Part shown: in pieces, positions 12,068 through 15,308 of the stretch | How positions within the stretch are numbered: the first letter of the stretch is position 1 | Layout of the letters: every line of letters begins with the position of its first letter | Source of the DNA: Alphaproteobacteria bacterium | GTDB lineage: Bacteria > Pseudomonadota > Alphaproteobacteria > Caulobacterales > Maricaulaceae | DNA length: 15,308 nucleotides | Assembly (NCBI GenBank): GCA_030428405.1 | Contig: JAUIEH010000019.1 | Span: 1 to 15,308, forward strand | Direction: 5' to 3' | Position numbers and translations under genes: made by a program | The notes under the pieces: generated by a model | Databases searched by the model: none | What the model was told of the DNA's origin: nothing | What the model saw: the letters and a program-made list of their open reading frames with translations, nothing else

Positions 12068-13777
12068 TCATTCCGGCGGCGGCTCGCTGATGCGTTCAAA
12101 CTGCGTGTTCATCGGGCCTTGCGGGAAGTTCATCGTCGTCTGCATGGACATGCGGCTGCAGCTATAGCTCCACGTCACCGGTCCGCCGCCGGGCACTGTA
12201 ACCGGCATCGTTCCCGACGGTCCGCGCGGCGGCGTCACAGTGACTGAGCCTTCCATGCTTTGTGCTGCCGTGCACTGATGAAGCTCGCCGCCTTCGGCCG
12301 ACCACGTGCCGGCGGAGGCGACCGCGCCGCCGCCATCCGCACGCGTCACGCCGTCATGACCTTCGGCGAGCATCGTCATCGTGAAGCTATATGGCGCGGT
12401 GAAATATGAGCCGTCGGCGCGATAGGTGACGACGCCGTCGGAGTCGTTGAAGGATGGGATCGAGACGCCGGGCGGCAGATGCGCGCGCATCCATTCGACC
12501 GGTCCGCCGCCCGACATGCGCCAGGAGCCGACGAGGCAGGAATCGATTTCCTCAACGCCCGCGCAAGGCTCGCAGGCCGCCTGAATCTCGGCGTGGATCT
12601 CAATCTCGGTCTCGCCGGGATCGGTCGCCATGCCTACCCAGTAGCGCTGCGACTCTTCGTAGTTTTCGGCGTTGATGTCGCTTGGCAGCGCCGCCCATTC
12701 CGAATCGTCGGGCAGCGGGCGCGTCTCAAACAGGCTTGCGCCGCGTCTGGTGTCGGAGCGCCAGCGCCCGCATTCGAATGTCAGCCGGCCCGTCGTGATG
12801 ACGAAAGGCTGCGCAGTCAGCGTCTGCGTGTCGGTCTCGGTCCAGCTGGTGACTTCGCCCTCGCCGAGAGAAAGCCCCAGCAATTCGCCGTTCACGTCGG
12901 TGATGGCGTCGTCAAACGCCGCTTCGGCGAAGTCGAGCCATTCATCCGTGCTCAGAAAGCCGCGCATGGCCGCCTGCTGCGCGCCGACGTCTGATGACGT
13001 CGCCATCGCGCTCATCATCGAAATGACGGCGTCGGGGCCGCGCTCTTGAGCGAGCCAATAGAAAAACACCTGCGCTTCGTAGGCCATGTCGTGGAGCGGG
13101 GTTTCCGTGGCGCTCGATGAAAACGTGGAAACCCAGTCATTGATCCCGGAATAATCCGGCACGGCGAAAGCCGCGAACCATTCCGCGGAACCTTCTACCC
13201 ACCAGTCGCCGCCAGGCGCGCCGGCGCGCGTCAGGGTGAGCACGCGCTCGCGCCCCGCCGTGCCGAACTGGATGCAGTGGAACAGCTCATGCGCCAGCGT
13301 GAACGCGACGAAGTCCGTCCCGCCGGTCGTGAGCAGATACATGCCGATCGTGCATTCATTCGGATGCGTCGGCAGAGCGGCTGCGAGAATGTTGGAGAAG
13401 TCCCGGTCGCCCGTCGTCGTACGCGGCGGCAGGTCGTCGATCAGGTAGATGGTGATGTGATCGGAATCAAAGCCGCTCAGCCGGTTCAGCGCATTTATGC
13501 TCGCCTGCGCGCCCGCGATCACTTCATCGGCGTATCCGGGCGCAGCGGCCCAGTCCGCGCTGAAGCCTTGCACGACGCGAAGCTCGCGCGGGCCTGCGCG
13601 CGTGTTGAATTCGCCACGAAAAAGCTCGGTGCACCCAAGCGCATCGACCGTCAGCCGCTCATCGAACGTGTGCAGATAATCAGGATCAGCGCAGTCGCCG
13701 AAACTCGCGAAGGCGGGGCTCGCCGCAGCCGTCACGGCGAGCAGAAGGGCGGACGCGAAAATGCGCAGCAGGATCAT
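12068..13777 (-). CDS. secreted zinc-metallopeptidase-like protein with C-terminal beta domain
   Basis: 569 aa from the second ATG (13777-13775), which has TGGAGC about 7 bases upstream; the first ATG at 13789 has no site. A typical signal peptide MILLRIFASALLLAVTAAAS ends at AFA before SFGDC. The peptidase core carries HELFH (His163, Glu164, His167) in VAFTLAHELFHCIQF. WWVEGSAEWFA lies 28-32 residues later, giving the third zinc ligand Glu (Glu195 or Glu199), the gluzincin pattern. Helical segments follow (YEAQVFFYWLAQERGPDAVI). From about residue 420 a second domain opens DSCLVGSWRM and includes VTYRADGSYF, resembling lipocalin-like beta modules in exported proteins. Several Cys suggest disulfides. 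Likely periplasmic or extracellular; substrate unknown. Confidence 0.75.
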   Translation of the reverse strand: MILLRIFASALLLAVTAAASPAFASFGDCADPDYLHTFDERLTVDALGCTELFRGEFNTRAGPRELRVVQGFSADWAAAPGYADEVIAGAQASINALNRLSGFDSDHITIYLIDDLPPRTTTGDRDFSNILAAALPTHPNECTIGMYLLTTGGTDFVAFTLAHELFHCIQFGTAGRERVLTLTRAGAPGGDWWVEGSAEWFAAFAVPDYSGINDWVSTFSSSATETPLHDMAYEAQVFFYWLAQERGPDAVISMMSAMATSSDVGAQQAAMRGFLSTDEWLDFAEAAFDDAITDVNGELLGLSLGEGEVTSWTETDTQTLTAQPFVITTGRLTFECGRWRSDTRRGASLFETRPLPDDSEWAALPSDINAENYEESQRYWVGMATDPGETEIEIHAEIQAACEPCAGVEEIDSCLVGSWRMSGGGPVEWMRAHLPPGVSIPSFNDSDGVVTYRADGSYFTAPYSFTMTMLAEGHDGVTRADGGGAVASAGTWSAEGGELHQCTAAQSMEGSVTVTPPRGPSGTMPVTVPGGGPVTWSYSCSRMSMQTTMNFPQGPMNTQFERISEPPPE

Positions 13778-13844
13778 GAAAAGCTCCATCAGGGCGCGGA
13801 CGCGAAGGCCTGGAGCTTAACCCGGATTGGCGCGAAATCGTGGC

Positions 13845-14231
13845 CTAGTCGCGCGCGACGAAAATATGTGCAGCGGCGAAGCCGGCCGCGACGCCGGCCG
13901 TGTTCGCGAGCGCATCCAGCCAGGAGCCTGTGCGCGTCGCGATAAAGACATGCTGGGCGATCTCGATCATCACGCCGGCAAGGACGAATACCAGCGCGTG
14001 AAACGCGAGCCGGCTGGGCCTGACGACGCTGAGACCGGCAAGCCCGGCGACGACCGCGAAGCCGCCGAAATGTAGAACTTTGTCGAGGCCCGGTGCGCCT
14101 CCGACATCGATGCGCGGCGCCATGGCGAGCGTGAAGAACACAGCCAGGCCGAGATAGGACAGCGCGAGATAGGCGATGCGTTCAAGCGCGCGTGGCCTGC
14201 GCAGCCGCTGGATAAGGCCGATAAGCGTCAC
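13845..14231 (-). CDS. VanZ-like family membrane protein
   Basis: 128 aa, GTG start 10 bases after the folD stop, so probably one transcript with it. Four hydrophobic segments are visible (about 19-38, 53-69, 75-93, 107-123). Hallmarks of the VanZ-like family are present: DKVLHFGGFAVVAGL (Lys-x-x-His-x-x-x-Phe) after helix 1, and GVMIEIAQHVF with the Glu-x-x-Gln pair, then RTGSWLDALANTAGVAAG with the Asp-x-x-x-Asn signature. VanZ itself is linked to teicoplanin resistance; most family members have no known role. The N-terminal residues are basic and uncertain because the GTG has only a weak ribosome-binding site. Confidence 0.85.
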   Translation of the reverse strand: MTLIGLIQRLRRPRALERIAYLALSYLGLAVFFTLAMAPRIDVGGAPGLDKVLHFGGFAVVAGLAGLSVVRPSRLAFHALVFVLAGVMIEIAQHVFIATRTGSWLDALANTAGVAAGFAAAHIFVARD

Positions 14232-14241
14232 AGGACTTGTC

Positions 14242-15138
14242 TCAACTCACGCCTTCCAGCGCCGCGCGGCGAGCCTTCGCGGCCTCCAGCGTGTTGGACA
14301 GGAGCATCGCGATCGTCATCGGTCCGACAGCGCCGGGAACCGGCGTGATTGCGCCGGCCGTCTCGGCGGCTTCGTTATATTCGACGTCGCCGACAAGACG
14401 CGTGCCGTCGGGGCCTTTTTCTGGCGCAGCGATGCGGTTGATGCCGACATCGATGACGCACGCGCCCGGCTTGATCCAGTCGCCTTTGACCATCTCGGCT
14501 CGACCGACCGCGGCGACGAGAATGTCGGCCGTGCGCGCCAGTGCGGGGAGGTTCCTGGTGCGCGAATGCGCGAGCGTCACGGTGCAGTTCTCAGCGAGGA
14601 ACAACATCGCCGCTGGTTTGCCCACGAGAATGGAGCGACCGATGACGACGCAGTTTTTGCCCGACAGGTTGTCTCCCAGCACATGCTTGGCGAGCACGAC
14701 GCAGCCGGCCGGCGTGCACGGGCGCAGGCCCGGTCGCTGCGCCAAAACGCGGCCGGCGGAGACGTCGGTCAGTCCGTCCACGTCCTTGCTCGGATCGACC
14801 AGCGCAATGACCGCGTCGGGGTCGAGCCCGTCGGGCAGCGGCAGCTGCACAAGAATGCCGTCGACCGCGTCATCCTCATTGAGCTGACGCACCAGGTTTT
14901 CGACGTCGCTCTGGGAAGCGCTCGCGGGCAGTCGGTGCGTAAATGACGCCATTCCGGCTTCTTCGGTCATTCGGCCCTTATTGCGCACATAGACCTGGCT
15001 GGCCGGATCATCTCCGACCAACACGACGGCGAGGCCCGGCGGCGCGCCGTGGATTTTCGCGAATTCGGCCGCTTCGGTTTTGACGCGCGCCCGCACGTCA
15101 GCGGCGATGGCCTTGCCGTCAATGCGCATGGCGGTCAT
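14242..15138 (-). CDS. folD: bifunctional methylenetetrahydrofolate dehydrogenase / methenyltetrahydrofolate cyclohydrolase
   Basis: 298 aa, normal FolD length. It converts 5,10-methylene-THF to 5,10-methenyl-THF with NADP, then to 10-formyl-THF, feeding purine and formyl-Met synthesis in the cytosol. Signatures: VLVGDDPASQVYVRNKGR with Tyr50 and catalytic Lys54, VDGILVQLPLPDGLD, DVDGLTDVSAGR, PCTPAGCVVLA, the nucleotide-binding VVIGRSILVGKPAAMLF, and PVPGAVGPMTIAMLLSNTL near the end. The ATG at 15138 has GGAGAA about 8 bases upstream and overlaps the stop of the DUF167 gene (TGATG). Downstream the VanZ-like gene follows closely. No odd residue seen. Confidence 0.97.
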   Translation of the reverse strand: MTAMRIDGKAIAADVRARVKTEAAEFAKIHGAPPGLAVVLVGDDPASQVYVRNKGRMTEEAGMASFTHRLPASASQSDVENLVRQLNEDDAVDGILVQLPLPDGLDPDAVIALVDPSKDVDGLTDVSAGRVLAQRPGLRPCTPAGCVVLAKHVLGDNLSGKNCVVIGRSILVGKPAAMLFLAENCTVTLAHSRTRNLPALARTADILVAAVGRAEMVKGDWIKPGACVIDVGINRIAAPEKGPDGTRLVGDVEYNEAAETAGAITPVPGAVGPMTIAMLLSNTLEAAKARRAALEGVS

Positions 15139-15308
15139 CAGCGGTTCTCCATCAAGGCGCGAGCGCGCGCGATCAGAGCGGCGTCGCCTTCAGCGTGAAT
15201 GATCTTGATGCGCGCCGTCGCGCCGCGTTCGACGCTCACGGATGATTTCGACGTTCCGAGCGCCTTTGCGATGACGGCGCAGATTGCTGCATTGGCTTTG
15301 CCGTCCTC
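15138..15308 (-). CDS. DUF167 (YggU-type) protein, C-terminal part
   Basis: The window ends inside this gene; 56 C-terminal residues are visible. EDGKANAAICAVIAKALGTS and VSVERGATARIKIIHAEG match the 'DGKAN..' and 'GxxxRxKxxxxxG' signatures of the DUF167/YggU family, a small conserved protein of unknown function. Its TGA overlaps the folD ATG by one base (TGATG), so the two are coupled. A DUF167-folD pair is, as I recall, a frequent order in alphaproteobacteria, often with a yggT-like gene further upstream, which cannot be checked here. Confidence 0.9.
   Translation of the reverse strand, partial: EDGKANAAICAVIAKALGTSKSSVSVERGATARIKIIHAEGDAALIARARALMENR

Overview
The window reads as the right-hand end of an integrated tailed-phage genome followed by chromosome of a GC-rich alphaproteobacterium. 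The host assignment rests on several points: strong GC bias at third codon positions, a DUF167-folD gene pair that I recall as common in this class, and the alpha-type style of the lysis genes. A Hyphomonadaceae/Maricaulales-like host is an inference only.

Bases 1 to about 7503 are prophage. Rightward genes run from the tail to the lysis module: the end of an unidentified gene, a small hypothetical gene, a tail fibre/receptor-binding protein with a 33-bp in-frame tandem repeat, a likely fibre accessory protein, two coiled-coil proteins (one membrane-anchored), a 208-bp structured gap, a small protein, a lipoprotein, a GH24 (T4-type) endolysin with a two-helix membrane tail, a Cys-rich small protein, and an overlapping Rz/Rz1 spanin pair. 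Most junctions are start/stop overlaps (ATGA, GTGA, TTGA, TAGTG), as expected for one translationally coupled late operon. Leftward genes are a tyrosine integrase, an 82-aa gene coupled to it through ATGA, and a 58-aa FlbD-like gene whose stop overlaps the Rz1 stop.

The prophage ends in the anticodon loop of a threonine tRNA. Bases 7504-7548 are the exact 3' half of a tRNA-Thr(CGU): anticodon loop, 3' strand of the anticodon stem, variable loop, perfect T arm, acceptor strand and CCA. The sequence 5' of it cannot pair as a tRNA, so this is the displaced host 3' end (attR-like). An intact tRNA-Thr rebuilt with phage sequence is expected at the left prophage end, outside the window.

From 7549 on is host chromosome. 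A 641-aa protein fuses a SAM methyltransferase to a D-Ala-D-Ala-ligase-like ATP-grasp domain. An AT-richer accessory patch (9680-10900) follows, with a small two-helix membrane ORF, a phage-style small protein and a strong terminator. Then come an FMN-dependent L-2-hydroxy-acid dehydrogenase, a convergent secreted zinc-metallopeptidase-like protein, and a leftward DUF167-folD-vanZ-like operon. FolD supplies one-carbon folates; I see no functional link among the other host genes.

Most noteworthy are the tRNA anticodon-loop attachment site, the methyltransferase/ATP-grasp fusion, the repeat-bearing fibre, the membrane-tailed endolysin without an obvious separate holin, and the hidden 58-aa gene. 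I found no CRISPR array, rRNA, complete tRNA or insertion sequence, and nothing that clearly amounts to a new defence system.
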